DNA of 64,000 nucleotides from Sthenelais limicola (Eukaryota; Annelida; Polychaeta; Phyllodocida; Sigalionidae), in assembly GCA_942159475.1 (NCBI GenBank), contig OW804094.1:19635067-19699066 (forward strand), read 5' to 3'. A program made the position numbers and the translations under genes. A model generated the notes under the pieces. It did no database searches. It was not told the origin of the DNA and saw only the letters and a list, made by a program, of their open reading frames with translations. Below are positions 22,124 through 34,623 of this stretch, one piece after another. The first letter of the stretch is position 1, and the number at the start of each line of letters is the position of its first letter.

Positions 22124-22947
22124 AACTACCCAGTATGACGGCCGAACTGAGCTCATTTGAAAATCCCATATGAATGGGAAATGTCATTCCAGTATAGATA
22201 AAATCTTTTAAAAAAGAATTGTTGGGGATTTCTTTAGAGTCAAGACCACTTTATGAAATTTACCTGAACAAAGAAAAAGAGAAAAAAAGAAAAAAAGAAA
22301 AAAAAGAAAAGAAAAGAAGAATGTTATAAGGAAGTCGAGCAATCCACTATCGCCATACCTGCCTTTTATATTTCTGTAGGTATTTCACCCTGAGCGTTCA
22401 TCAATGACATCATAGCTATTCGCCCGGGCGGTTCTTGTTGCACCCCCTCCCTCCTCCACCCCACACAGAAATCCCCAATCGAAGCATTGTTTCTGCTATA
22501 CATAATACCACAATTCTTCTAAATGCCTTTAAACTCTTTAATGTCACAAACTTTACTAGATAATTTGGATGATTGATATCGGATTACACTTATATTCAGA
22601 ATAATGGTCTCCTCCAATAGGCAATTTGCATGTGCCATTGCGCATGTCTATTACAGTCCATGCTGGAATGGATTCTGTTGAATCTGCGGATGCATTTCCT
22701 AATGAAACTTCAATAAACAAGTATTAAGTAAACAGTTGATCTATTCAACTTTACAATTAGTGTGAACTTAATGTAACTACTAGGCGTTTCCAAGGGAAAC
22801 GTTTTTCGGGCGCACAAGATTGTGTATTAAATATATCTATGCACTTTGAAGCTGGAAGGCAAGGGCGGGATAGAGCCACATAACAACAGTGGGCAACCAA
22901 CCATGACTGGGTGAGGGGCAGGCCTGGTTTGTATTATTATGTAATAA

Positions 22948-24735
22948 GGGGCCATCCACAAATGACGTCATGCCCTAGGGGGGGGGAGGGGGGGTTTTGT
23001 TTCTATGACAAGGCATGACAATGGGGGGAGGGGGGTCAACTCATGTATGACATCATGTTTTTATATTTTTTCAATCAAAAGACTACGGTGATGGGGAAAC
23101 GTGTGCTCTAAGAAAAATTCATTTGTAATACATCTTAGAATAGGAGATTACTGGACGCATGCTTCTATGGCCTGATATCTAGAAATATATCCAGATCATT
23201 TTGTTTTTCTTGAATACCAAACTTCAACAATGGCACCATGTGAAAACAACCCTAATAGATATTGTGTTTTTTTTTCTTAATAATTGAAATAATGTATTGA
23301 CCTTAAACTTAACTTTAGAAATAAATGAATAAAAACATGTGCAATGTAACTTGAGTGGTAGCCTTAGACTGCATTTATTAAAGTGGCAAAGGTCACAACA
23401 TTTCAAATTGTTTCTACTTATCCTGGGTTGCTTTTTATCATGATTAGTCAATGCAAGATGACTACAGTGAAGGCATGACATGGTTTCATTTTGAAATAGC
23501 AGTAAGTAGGTCATAATGACGCACTGACACAGGATGTCACAAAAATGTACGCAAACCTCCGCAGCAGGAAACTTGCATGTATCAGTTTGTTTTATATGTT
23601 TAAACCTATATCCACTTCTTTAAAATAATTTCAATATGCTGATTTTTGGTGAGAAATGCACCCCATAGACTTTGGGCAGATTGAATACACATTATATATA
23701 CATCCAGTGAGAGAGAGTAGTTATGGTATATAGCTTTGTTTATATAATGATGTTCGCTCTGATAATGCGTCAATGACGGCCGTTATGGAATGTGTACTTG
23801 CGTAACGGCCATGCTGTACCCGGGTCATTTTGGTCTTGCAGACCAATATAATTTTGAACAGGAATATTTGGAAAATACCAAAGAAATAAGTGTTTTTATG
23901 ATCAAATCCGGAAAGCCATGGGTAAAGGAGGTTCTATTGTACTGCATTTCTGTAATTTTGACCAAACTCTCATAAATGTGTTTTGCGATCGGCAAGTGCC
24001 ACTTTAAATAAATAAAGTCTATAATATATACCATGAAGAGAAGTGGTCATGGAACTGACCCCTGTGAGACTACACTGGCTTTATCTTGTTTAAAGCCTTG
24101 GATGCGCTATATTCCATTACTACATCCTAATATATAGCCTCCATAACTTTGCACAATATGTAAGTCAGATTTAATGGGTTTTTTAAATTATACCACTGCC
24201 AAACCCTTGGGGTGCCCTGTAACAGCCTAAGAATCAATGGATCAATGCACCATCTGGTCAAATTTTGTCCAGCCCCAGTGATTAATAGGCCACTCACATA
24301 TTCAGTGAGTGTGTGATTAACCCCTATCTCTGTGCACATGTGCAACTCATTAGACCCACATACATCGGTGGGTAGAAAACTAATCTTAACATAGTTGTCG
24401 GTAATGTACTAAATGAATTTGTGAAGTAGCCTATTCAAGTTCAGGGGCTTAGTTTTTTAATATGGAGATTTCAATGTTGTGGATCATAGTTCTAATAATA
24501 GGGTCTGCATATTTTATTGAAATGCTATACCTAATTGATTATAAGCTTTTTTAAAAGGGTGAGTTGTGTTTGTATGGAGGGGGTGGGGGGGGTGCTGCAA
24601 ACATGACATCATTTTTTATCATTTTTAAGGGGGGGGTCTGGAACAGTGTGACAAAACATGACATGGGGGGGGGGAGGGGGGGGGGTAAAAAATGGCCAAA
24701 AAAAGCATGACGTCATTTGTGGATGGCCCCTAACC
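22948..24735. mobile_element. 1.8-kb TIR element with TAA target duplication
   Basis: The left end GGGGCCATCCACAAATGACG is mirrored at the right end, each followed inward by a G-run-rich block. TAA flanks both sides, consistent with PIF/Harbinger-type 3-bp duplication (inference). Each terminus contains the perfect palindrome ATGACGTCAT. No coding sequence inside is convincing, so it is probably non-autonomous. Confidence 0.7.
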
Positions 24736-25074
24736 AGAGTGGGGTAGGGAGCATGTGCCAGAGTGGAGTGGTGTATGGTGGAGGTGAGAAATGGGTGGTA
24801 CATGGGTGGAGTAGATAAGCCTTCTGCAAACATGCGAACTGATCAGACATATGATTTCACACAGATTGTTACCCTATCTGATCAATGATTTAATCAATGA
24901 TTGGCATAATGGGGGTCGACTCAAGTATTTTGAGGATTTCATCCCTCAAAATAAAAAGGCAAGACAAGTCAAAGACGAGCCTAGGCTTTTACAATATATT
25001 TAATACACTGTTTTGGAATTTGGTACATATTGTAAAGTTGTGAGGTTGTCAGAGTCAGAGATCAAACAGCGATT

Positions 25075-25192
25075 CTAGGATTGGTGAACAGAACATCTCA
25101 ACAAAGAGATCTTATGGAAAAAACACTTTGAAAATATAAATTTTGCAACTTATGACTCATTTTCCTGGAACACATCACATATGACTTCAAGC
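25075..25192. mobile_element. MITE family 2, right-end fragment
   Basis: ACAAAGAGATCTTATGGA, then AACTTATGACTCATTTTCCT and GGAACACATCACATATGA. Lies 130 bases beyond the stop of the minus-strand channel gene, so it may be part of its 3' UTR. Confidence 0.6.
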
Positions 25193-25317
25193 GCTAAACT
25201 CTCCAAAACTGAGAACATTCCAATCAAGACATCTTGGAAATAAATCACTTTTAAAAAATGTTTGCAACTTGTGACTCGTTGTGAAACATGTCACATATCT
25301 CAATACTCTATTGAACC

Positions 25318-27114
25318 TCAAGATCTCAACATTAAATACACTCTATCATTCTTATACACAAAATTCCTCCTGAGGAAGTACAGAATGATCCTTGTATTGA
25401 TCGTTTTTAATCCAAACATATTCTGGACTGTGTTTAGCTCCCAACACATCTGGTTTCTCTGCAACATTAGACTTAGTTCTTTGTAACCAGAAACATTTGC
25501 CACAGACTCCAGCATCACAGCAATCAATAGATTGACCAGAGTCATCGGTACCATCAGCAGATAGAAGATATGCATGTACCTAACACTTGGCTCTGTATTC
25601 TGACCCAAGTCAGCCATGTTTACCAATAATTTCATTACTCCATATAAACTTAATGATACAGTGTCAAAATCGGAATCTGAAACCACTGTACCATACCTGG
25701 TCACAACTTGGAAAAATATCAGAGCAAAGGTCATCTGAACTACCCCGAACATTGACAGTAGGCCTATGTAATTGGATATTATCTGCCTAAAAGATATAAC
25801 AATGTAGCCAACTGATGTCATTTGGCTTATCTTCAGAAAGAAAGCTATACTCCTCAAAGCTACACATAGATCAATGACATGCAGTACAGGCACTGGAATT
25901 CCCACCAGGCTGAAATAGGCTGCCAGGAGTAGAGTCAGTTTAACCAGTATTAGTATGTGAACAATGGTTAGAAAACAAAAAAAACATCTGGGTTTCATCA
26001 TAGAACCTTTTTCCTCCCAGGGGTATTTGGAAATCTTGTCTTTTGCAATGTTATATCTCAACATATAGGACAACCTGAATACACACACCAGAGAGTAGAT
26101 TGTGCAGAGAACAATAGATGTTATATAGACATTAGAGGAAAAGCCAATACATCCAAGCAAAGCACCAGAAGAACTTGAATTAAATTCATGTGGTGTGTAA
26201 TCTGCATTATCTGGTGAATAGAATGTAGACGGAGTGAGGCAAAAGAAGCCTAATAGCACTACAGCAACTATATGTGGTAATGAAAGAATATATTGACAGC
26301 TAATTAACACATGATATGTACCTAACCTCTTCCTAAACCATTGTTTCATGAGAGGAGAAGACAGAAATTTCTGGAAATAATCTTCCTGAAGCAATTGATG
26401 ATGACCATGGAACATTATGATGTTCAATGGCGATGTATGTCTTCTTAGGCCTTGTGGATGTTCATAAACCGTAACATCATACAACTTATAGTTTGCCCAA
26501 TGACAGTGAATCTCCTCTGTAAGGTACAAACCTTCAGTGTTGATAATAATCTTGAACAATTCACACAAACCCAACCTCATAGATTGCTCCAAAGGATTCA
26601 AACCATCCCCATCTTCTAACATCAACAATTTGTGAAAATCTGCCTGGGAAATATGGGATTTCACGCTGTAATAAAACTCAATATACTTAACAGAATCTTT
26701 GTTGTTGAAATAGATACAAACTAATAGATAAGTAATGATGCCATACGAGTGTTCAGGTGTGATATATCCAATACCCTTGTCAATTAATAGCTTGATTATT
26801 TCCTTAGCCCCATAAGCAATACTTAAAGATAACGTGCTCCTAGGTAGGTACACTGACTGGGGAAAGTCAAGCTCCCTAAATACGTCTGGCAACTCTGTGA
26901 TTGGTAGGATAGCATTCAGAATTTCTTCATTATTGGCAGCATCACAGATTATAGCTTTCATGTCTTCCACTGCGTCACACTGGATGGTCTTCAACAGGTT
27001 CTGTGGGTAGGTGCTGGAGGATGGTTGAAGCCATGCAAATTTCTCTTGGTGTCCTCCCATCTCTTCCTCAGGTCCTATCTGCATCTTCCAAACGGGATTT
27101 CTTGAAGTTTCCAA
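25318..27114 (-). CDS. TRP-like cation channel, intronless, divergent paralogue
   Basis: Uninterrupted 598-residue frame. The N-terminal 260 residues hold ankyrin-like helices (GDGLNPLEQSMRLGLCELFK) and a VTVYEHPQG motif preceding the membrane domain. Six membrane segments follow, with a pore-loop sequence VKLL-type (GVMKLLVNMADLGQNTE) before a last segment ending LVNLLIAVMLESVANVS, as in TRP channels; the M-A-D-L-G stretch recalls the TRPV filter region. It is clearly homologous to the three plus-strand copies (same VYLPRSTLSLSIAYG and SSPLMKQWFRKR motifs) but much more diverged. TRP channels conduct cations in response to chemicals, heat or mechanical stimuli; the stimulus here is unknown. 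The start is the first ATG; the conserved core begins near residue 85. Confidence 0.72.
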   Translation of the reverse strand: METSRNPVWKMQIGPEEEMGGHQEKFAWLQPSSSTYPQNLLKTIQCDAVEDMKAIICDAANNEEILNAILPITELPDVFRELDFPQSVYLPRSTLSLSIAYGAKEIIKLLIDKGIGYITPEHSYGIITYLLVCIYFNNKDSVKYIEFYYSVKSHISQADFHKLLMLEDGDGLNPLEQSMRLGLCELFKIIINTEGLYLTEEIHCHWANYKLYDVTVYEHPQGLRRHTSPLNIIMFHGHHQLLQEDYFQKFLSSPLMKQWFRKRLGTYHVLISCQYILSLPHIVAVVLLGFFCLTPSTFYSPDNADYTPHEFNSSSSGALLGCIGFSSNVYITSIVLCTIYSLVCVFRLSYMLRYNIAKDKISKYPWEEKGSMMKPRCFFCFLTIVHILILVKLTLLLAAYFSLVGIPVPVLHVIDLCVALRSIAFFLKISQMTSVGYIVISFRQIISNYIGLLSMFGVVQMTFALIFFQVVTRYGTVVSDSDFDTVSLSLYGVMKLLVNMADLGQNTEPSVRYMHIFYLLMVPMTLVNLLIAVMLESVANVSGYKELSLMLQRNQMCWELNTVQNMFGLKTINTRIILYFLRRNFVYKNDRVYLMLRS

Positions 27115-28205
27115 AGAATCTAATCACGATCTATTACATTTGCAGCATCAATAAGTAGCACTGACATTAGTCAAGACAGTGTTTGCCTAAAAGCCAATAA
27201 AAACTTTAAGATTAAAACATGAATGAGTTTGATGATGATTTATATCTAGTGTGCAAATTGAATTCATGAAATCTAATAGGTCTCAGCGTTCTTTGATACA
27301 AAGAATTGTTGATATCAAACATGATACTACATTGAGGGAACTTCTTAGACAAAGCTTCTCTGAAAACAAATGACTGTATAAATCAGATATAATAGTTACA
27401 TGAATCATAACCTGAAAGATAAAGTAAATGGATTCTCACCGAGAATGTATGATGGTTACATGAGCTGTATTTTGATACCAAGGTAATGTTATCACCATGG
27501 ATGACTTGCTAAAACTGTGACTACCAGTGCCTCCACCACAGACTAACATCTATCTCAATTACACAGAATTGCAAACAAGATTCCTCAATTTATTGTGCAG
27601 TGTTGTGTGTGAGAGTGAGAGTGCAAAGCGAACTTTATTTAAATTTCCCATGCTACCAACTCCTAGGAAAGCAAACTCTGGCCATACAGGTGACTGTTAT
27701 TGGACGTTCTACAATGCATGTTAAATGACATCACACATTGATAATTCCCTCATGAATCAATATAGTCTGTTTGTGAAAGTCAGCCATATATCGATTAATA
27801 GTAACATCGTAGAAGCGTATCTGACGTTTGCAAATATTCTACATCAAATACCATTGTCATTGCCATGTTATTAGTTCCCAGGGAAAAGTAATAACTGTCT
27901 CTTCATAGCAAATAACTCACCTGTTAGCAGGATTTGGGATTGACATGTTCCTCCTATAAGTACCATAATTTATAATCTAGAACTAAGTGTAGTATTACAG
28001 TATCACTCCTAGAAACAAAGTGTTTGATCCTGATCATTCAAAATGTTACCATAATCCTTAGTTCTAACATTGACAAAATATGGAATAGAACAAAGGGTAA
28101 AATATCTATGAAAAATGTTAATAACATAACACGTTTGTTAGCCTTAGTTTTTTAATTTAATTCTTAAGGTATAACAAATAAAAACGGATGCCAGCTAAAG
28201 TTGAT
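27115..28205. other. Upstream region of the minus-strand channel gene
   Basis: AT-rich, no coding frame of interest. It should contain the promoter; no specific element is claimed. Confidence 0.4.
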
Positions 28206-28722
28206 TTAACTTTTTAGATATTCCTTAATAAATTCTGAAGAAATATATATGTCAAGTTTAGCATTAGTTAAGGATAACGTACTCCTAGGTAGGTACACTG
28301 ACTGGAGAAAGTTAAGCTCTCTAAATACGTCTGGTAACTCTGTGATTGGTAGGATAGCATTCAGAATTTCTTCATTATTGGCAGCATCACCCCTGAACAC
28401 GAACTTGGATTGATCCATTATCTTCTCTACTGTGCCTATTTCATTGAAACTGAAAATGAGGAAAAATTCACTAAATTGTATCTCAGTCTCAAAGATATCA
28501 TCCCAGAGGAATGTTTCAAAATACTGCTTCTCGCAGAAGATGAAGTTGGACTAAATGCTTTAGAGCTTTCAGCTAAATTAGGTCTATGTGACTTTTTTGA
28601 AATCATCATTAACACCAAAGATCTGTATGTGGTGACTGAGAATTCTTCCTTTTGGATTTCTAGGAAGATGTATAATGTCACAGATTATGAACACCCATTG
28701 ACTACTTCACTCAGTGACTAAG
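28206..28722. pseudogene. Chimeric head-to-head fragment of two TRP-like genes
   Basis: Bases about 28262-28389 match the N-terminal part of the 25.3-27.1 kb gene (about 26818-26943, same minus-strand orientation). From 28390 to about 28700 the sequence matches the plus-strand gene at about 30542-30855 almost base for base. The two pieces meet at a TCAC shared by both parents. The right edge carries a 20-base patch (28703-28722) identical to 29709-29728. It cannot encode a channel. Confidence 0.8.
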
Positions 28723-30203
28723 AAATAACTGTATAACGCTGGATAAAAGTGAATAATTTGGTAAAGTTGAATTAAGATGTGAGTTATTGGTGTGGGTAGG
28801 TGGGAAGTTTCTCGGTGGAAAGCTTAAAAGTACCATTACTTTACTTTATGTTTTTGTATTCTCATGCATGTTGTCATATTTCTTAAGTATGAAAGTAGAA
28901 CCCTCAATCCAAATTTTGCGATTGATAGTGACTATTACAATAGAGACTCATCTATTGGAAACACTCAACTGCTGATGATGTGTTCTTATCAAAACTGACA
29001 TTAGTAATTACCTTGACAACAATGTTTACCTGCACTCGCGATCAACTGCCCGACAACAAAAACGATAATTACATAGTTTAACATATATTACAAAATTAAA
29101 TTTAACTGCAAACCAATTAGTAGGTATTTCGTGCTACCATTCTTCTTGGAGAAATATGAGGAAAATTATAAACATCCATTATTATATATATAATTATGAA
29201 GTAGTGACACAACTGATGAATTTACTTTCATTCCAAACGCTGGTTCAATATTTCTTCCATTTGACAGACATGTGAGCTAATGTAACAGCAAAACGTTTGC
29301 TATTCACATAGAAAGCTTATATCCATTAGGGTAGTGCCATTAAAAGCATCAATACTCTGCACAAAGAGAACTATCAACTATTTAAGCTTCAACAAATGCC
29401 ACTAATGGGGCGAAGGTGTTTTGTATCAATATAAACTAAGAATAGAATACCCTCCAGCTAAAAACTTTCGCTGTGGTAGAGCATTTCAAAACAGTTTCGT
29501 GGAGGAAATATTTTGCGGTTGAGTGCCTCTATGCCATAGAACTGATATGTGGAACCCCAGTTCCACAGAGACAAAATTTTGTGGTGCCAGAAATTATGTC
29601 ACAGTATTCGCGGTATTTTAGCACACAAAAACCTTATTAGCTGCACAGTAGCTAAAATATTGACAACCCAGGGATGGGTACCACACAATTTCAGGAAATA
29701 CAAGAGATTACTTCACTCAGTGACTAAGGGTCCCCCAGCACTTCCCTCTTCACACAGACAAACTACCACACAACCCTCCTCATGGTTTGCAATTTCTGGA
29801 TCCACTCCTAGAGGTGAAACCAAGGTGAATGCCCCAGAAGTTAGGAAGGAGTGATAGACCAGTATCCTATCTGTACCAAGGCATTTTATCCATCAACTTC
29901 ACTCAGTATTGGGATTTCAATTTGCTTGCAGGAGGGCTGCGTAGAACATTCATTGGGGGCCAACCTTCTGATGAACATGGACAAATCGTAAAATGGATCA
30001 CTTCTGCATAAAGACTCTGCCTTGAGAGATGGATTTAATTCAGTTATCCAGAACCAGTTACATACAACAGCCATTGGTACATCCAATGATGGGACTACTA
30101 CAAACTGTACATAACACTTGTTTTTACTTACTGTAAGGCATCTAAACTCATACACTTCTACCACAATTGAAAAGATAAAGATTCCTTTCTTCTACATTTA
30201 AGC
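28723..30203. other. Upstream region of channel copy A
   Basis: No convincing exon. Contains the 20-base source of the patch at the chimeric fragment (29709-29728). Confidence 0.45.
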
Positions 30204-30225
30204 ATGAATGAATGAAAGAGGCAGG

Positions 30226-31974
30226 ATGAAATTGTTTACTAGAGAGACGCCTCGGATAGCTCCAGAGGAAATATCTGAAAGAGAAAACATGACATCAGAT
30301 AATTTACCTAATAACTGGATTGATCTCATAAGGAATGATTCCTTTGAGGAAGTAGGAGACATGCTGTTGTACGCAGATGCAGAGTTAAAGAACAATCTAT
30401 TGACTGGAGTTATCCAAAAGACGGATTTATTTACCGGCTTCAAGGCCTGGTATTTACCAAGAAGTACTCTTTCATTAACTATTGCCTACACTTCGATTAA
30501 AGTAATGAAAGAACTTTTAAATGAAGACATAAATCTCTTCACCCCTGAACACGAACTTGGATTGATCCATTATCTTCTCTACTGTGCCTATTTCATTGAA
30601 ACTGAAAATGAGGAAAAATTCACTAAATTTTATCTCAGTCTCAAAGATATCATCCCAGAGGAATGTTTCAAATTACTGCTTCTCGCAGAAGATGAAGTTG
30701 GACTAAATGCTTTAGAGCTTTCAGCTAAATTAGGTCTATGTGACTTTTTTGAAATCATCATTAACACCAAAGATCTGTATGTGGTGACTGAGAATTCTTC
30801 CTTTTGGATTTCTAGGAAGATGTATAATGTCACAGATTATGAACACCCATTGGCTACAAGAAGCCATCGCTCGCCATTGGATATCCTCATGCATAATGGA
30901 GCCTTTCACACAAAGAGATTTAGTGATTTTCTCTCATCTCCCCTGATGACAGAATGGTTTAGGAAGAGATTTCATGCTGGTTACTGGCCAGTGATGTTTG
31001 GATTTCTATGGTACATTTTACATTACATACCCATTAGTCTCCTCATTCATTCATGTTGGTCAACTAAGGCTCCTTATGTCCAACACTTCTTGAGTAATGA
31101 ATCAATAAATGCCTCATATAGACACCTTGAAAGGTGTGGGGATGAATCCACTACCAGCACCATAGTGATCATCGTCATTGCCTTTCTAACTGCTCTGCAA
31201 ATCATATTAGTTTCGCCCTTTATTATATGGGACTTGCGTAAAGTCTTGCAACTTAGCAAGCTTCCGTGGAAGTGCAGGCAGCGAAGTATCATAAACCCGA
31301 CTATTTTCATACTTTTGAGGTTTACCACTGAAATATGTGCATTTTTTAGGATTATTTTGCAAGTATTTGCCCTCTTTTTTGGATGGGGGATTAATTTCCT
31401 TACTTTCAGTGCCCAACTGCTGGATACATATGTTGGTATTTCATTTATTTTTTGCTTACTTTACCTCCTACAAATCACTCGAATTGGTTACATTGTTGTA
31501 TACTTTCAACAAATTGCTTTAGATACCACTGGCTGTTTTATTATCTTAGCTATCATACAGTCAATCTTTGCTTCATTATTTAACCATATAATTGGTGAAT
31601 TGCAAACATCCAGCTCAGACTTTGAATCGCTACCTAAAAGTATGTATGGAATTATGAAATTAATGGTTAACATGGCAAGTGTAGGAGAGGAAACAGAACC
31701 AATTGTCAAGGTATTACATGTTCTGTACCTTCTTTTTGTTCCGATTATGTTCCTAAATCTCATTATAGCTATACTTTCACAATCTGTGTCTGATGTATCA
31801 AGTTATAAAGATCATATCCTGATGTTTAATCGTAATCAGTTGTGTTCTGATGTATATGCCACATTCAGGGCATCTCGACTTATGAGGTTGTATAAAGGAA
31901 TTTATATTTACTTCTTAAAAAAACATTTTGTGTATAACGAGGGCAAGGTCTATCTTGTGGTTGAGAGCATGTAA
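30226..31974 (+). CDS. TRP-like cation channel, intronless, copy A
   Basis: 582 residues from the ATG at 30226 (MKLF), which matches the start of the other two plus-strand copies; an in-frame ATG six codons upstream (30208) is not conserved. The N-terminal cytoplasmic region carries ankyrin-like helices (VGLNALELSAKLGLCDFF) and the motif YNVTDYEHPL. Six membrane segments lie at roughly residues 250-520. The pore loop reads MKLMVNMASVGEETEP and the last segment FLNLIIAILSQSVSDVS, the TRP S6 pattern. The C-terminus is short (about 60 residues), without a visible TRP box of vertebrate type. It is expected to sit in the plasma membrane as a tetrameric cation channel. It lies divergent to the 25.3-27.1 kb gene, separated by the chimeric fragment. 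Subfamily (TRPV or TRPA side) is unresolved. Confidence 0.75.
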   Translation: MKLFTRETPRIAPEEISERENMTSDNLPNNWIDLIRNDSFEEVGDMLLYADAELKNNLLTGVIQKTDLFTGFKAWYLPRSTLSLTIAYTSIKVMKELLNEDINLFTPEHELGLIHYLLYCAYFIETENEEKFTKFYLSLKDIIPEECFKLLLLAEDEVGLNALELSAKLGLCDFFEIIINTKDLYVVTENSSFWISRKMYNVTDYEHPLATRSHRSPLDILMHNGAFHTKRFSDFLSSPLMTEWFRKRFHAGYWPVMFGFLWYILHYIPISLLIHSCWSTKAPYVQHFLSNESINASYRHLERCGDESTTSTIVIIVIAFLTALQIILVSPFIIWDLRKVLQLSKLPWKCRQRSIINPTIFILLRFTTEICAFFRIILQVFALFFGWGINFLTFSAQLLDTYVGISFIFCLLYLLQITRIGYIVVYFQQIALDTTGCFIILAIIQSIFASLFNHIIGELQTSSSDFESLPKSMYGIMKLMVNMASVGEETEPIVKVLHVLYLLFVPIMFLNLIIAILSQSVSDVSSYKDHILMFNRNQLCSDVYATFRASRLMRLYKGIYIYFLKKHFVYNEGKVYLVVESM

Positions 31975-32220
31975 AGGTCATGGGAATTATGGAATTATGG
32001 GACTATTGGTACAGTGTAAAATCCATAGAAAACGTGACATGTTTAGCATGAGATAAGTATCTGTGCTTAATATGTCAATATCCATGTGTTATACATATTT
32101 CACATACCTCCATCTTTCCCATCATGCATTTGGTTTTCATAGATCATTTATAAAAGCAATGATATTCTTGCAATTTTAAAAAAAAAATGTTGCCAAATAA
32201 TTATAAATATTTGGGTTTTA
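31975..32220. repeat. Dispersed repeat family D, copy 3
   Basis: Starts right after the stop of channel copy A and holds TAAAATCCATAGAAAACGTG, TTTCCCATCATGCATTT and GTTGCCAAAT in family order. Confidence 0.6.
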
Positions 32221-32425
32221 TTTCAGGTACATTTTTACAAAGTAGTCTCAACCTTTCAGTCATTTTTTGTCCTACCCTTGTTATGCTTCTATTACTTTAC
32301 AACTTTTCTTTATAAATACATTTAATAGGTATTTCGCTTATTATATACAAGATTTGATTAATACCTTATTGGAATGGTGGTTGTGTCATAGACACATAAT
32401 GGTGAGATGGTTTGATAGATGATCG

Positions 32426-32785
32426 TTATTTAGTCCCCGGTTGTTGGGCTGGCCGGGACAGTTGTACACATACAGACCAGTTGTACTAGTTTTGAACTTC
32501 TGTTTATGGCCGACCACTTACATCAACGAAAATACAAAACAATATCTACTGGCCAAAGCGGCCAGATCATGGCTTTCCACTGGTTCATTTTGCTTCGAAA
32601 TCATTTCTAAATTGTTGTTAATGATAGTAACAGCCCAACAAAAGGGGACTTAAGCCATTAGATCCTTCATTTATGGTCCTTCTTTTTCTCTAAGCCTCCC
32701 GGAAACAAGCCTTGGCTTTGCCTCGGCTTGGTTTCCCGGGAGGCTTAGAGAAAGCTCAAGACCATAAATTCAGGATCTAACTGCT
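32426..32785. repeat. Dispersed repeat family E, copy 2
   Basis: Second copy of the 18.3 kb repeat; here the palindrome AGCCTCCCGGGAAACAAGCC ... GGTTTCCCGGGAGGCTTA type arm is intact and could form a strong hairpin. Confidence 0.75.
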
Positions 32786-34623
32786 TAACAGGCTATTATT
32801 GTATACATTGACATCCATGCAATTAATAAGTGAATCTGAAACTGTTATAAAGTTCTTATTTAAAAAATAGTGTTTCTTATCAATGTCAATGTCACTCATG
32901 CTGGTGAGTTGACCTTGCACTTTAATCCGCTCGCCCCTGCCCCCTGCCCCCTGCCCCCTGCCCCCCTCCCGAACATCCCCAAAATAGGGGCCCAAACCCT
33001 CCGATAAGATAAGAATGGTATGTCAGTGATTGGATGCCTAATGTGCTAATCAGTTTCCTAGCCTAGGACTAGTCGTTCTAATGGGATTATTATGGAAGAC
33101 CGTAATGGGTAGTATACTTCTCGGCATTCCGATAACGGCCCGGCCCGGCCCGGCCCCGGTCAAGACCAGACCCGGTATATTAAGAAACTATACATCGTCA
33201 TACTTAAAGCATAGCGACACCTTAAAATTTAAAAAATCGGGTAACTTAACATCGGGACTGGACCGGCCGGTTACCGGCCCGGTCCAGCTGAAAATCCCCG
33301 GTCCCCGATCCCCGGCCCGGTTGTGAATTACCGATATCGGTACAATATCGGGCCGGGTCCCCCCGGGTTATCGGCCGATAACCGGGGGGAAATTTTCTCG
33401 GAGGCCCGGTCATCGGGGGCCCGATCATCAGAACTCAACCCACATAAGGTATATGAATGATTTTCAACACAAGAGAACATTATGTTTGCAATACAAAACA
33501 GGAATAACTAAATAAATATAATAATGAAATAAGTACAAACTTGAACATAAATAGTAAAATATGTAATAACCATCATGGTTAAAGTCCGGATTAAATAATA
33601 TGAGTGGTTAATTAACAATAAATTAATTGCATAATATAAATTACAAATATTGTCATGGGTTGCAATGTAGACCCCAAGTGGCGTCCGGAGGTACTACCCA
33701 GAGGTATCCGAGCAATTCCACCAATTGGTCGTCATTTGGCCATCCAGGACTGAAAATTCTTAAATTTGTTACCATGTGTATGTTATAATCAGAGGTTCGC
33801 ACAGACAACTACAAAGAGGGATGCAGGTTTTGTTTTGTTTGGAGTTTATAAAATCGTATCAAGTTACCAGAGTATCATCCCCAACTTCTCCCTCTGGCAG
33901 TGGAGGCTATTACATAGGCAAGTTATGTCTGTGCCTTTTAATTCGAGATGAGATGGTAATTATTATAAATAATCTTTTTTCTTCTATTTCAAATTATTAC
34001 TGTCTCTTCCAACTCCATCTCTGATCCCCCTCCTCTCCCTCCCCCTCCCCCTCCCCTCCTTCTCCTCTCCCCCACCCCTCGATCCCCCTCTCCTATTCAC
34101 CCACCCTCCCTTTTCTTTACTCTCCCCTGACCTGTAGAGACCAACAAAGTAGATGGGGAGACCCCAGATTCCGAGAACATGTGACACAAAATAAACCCCT
34201 CTTTCCTACCTCTTTTCGGAGAAATCGCTCTACCCATATATTTATCATATGGACACATGAATGGATATTTGTTCAATTTTGTCATATTCTTATAATTTTT
34301 TATTTTTTTCTGAAGTTGAAGTAGGCTATTGTGACATGTTGGCAAGCTTGATGAATTTAATTAACCTTGGGGGAAATATCAAAAGGTGCCTATTTGAATA
34401 GTTGACATTACATTTTACCTTCTGGTCCGTGAGGACTAGTGGAAACTCGGAAGGACTAGTTGGAATGGAAGGTCACTAGTCCGCCGGACTAGTAACAATT
34501 TTTAGTTAGCCTGAACCCCTGGTTCAGAACCTGAGTGGTTTTGTGTTTTTTAATGAAGTATGTACGACATCTCATCTATATGGATATTATTAATAATAAA
34601 TTCCTATGTACCTATTATTCCAT

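Noticed and set aside
29549..29854. 101-residue plus-strand open frame upstream of channel copy A
   Set aside because: No recognisable domain, no conservation with the flanks of the other channel copies.
32930..32970. CRISPR-like short repeats (CCCCCTG units)
   Set aside because: No spacers; a simple C-rich microsatellite in a eukaryotic genome.
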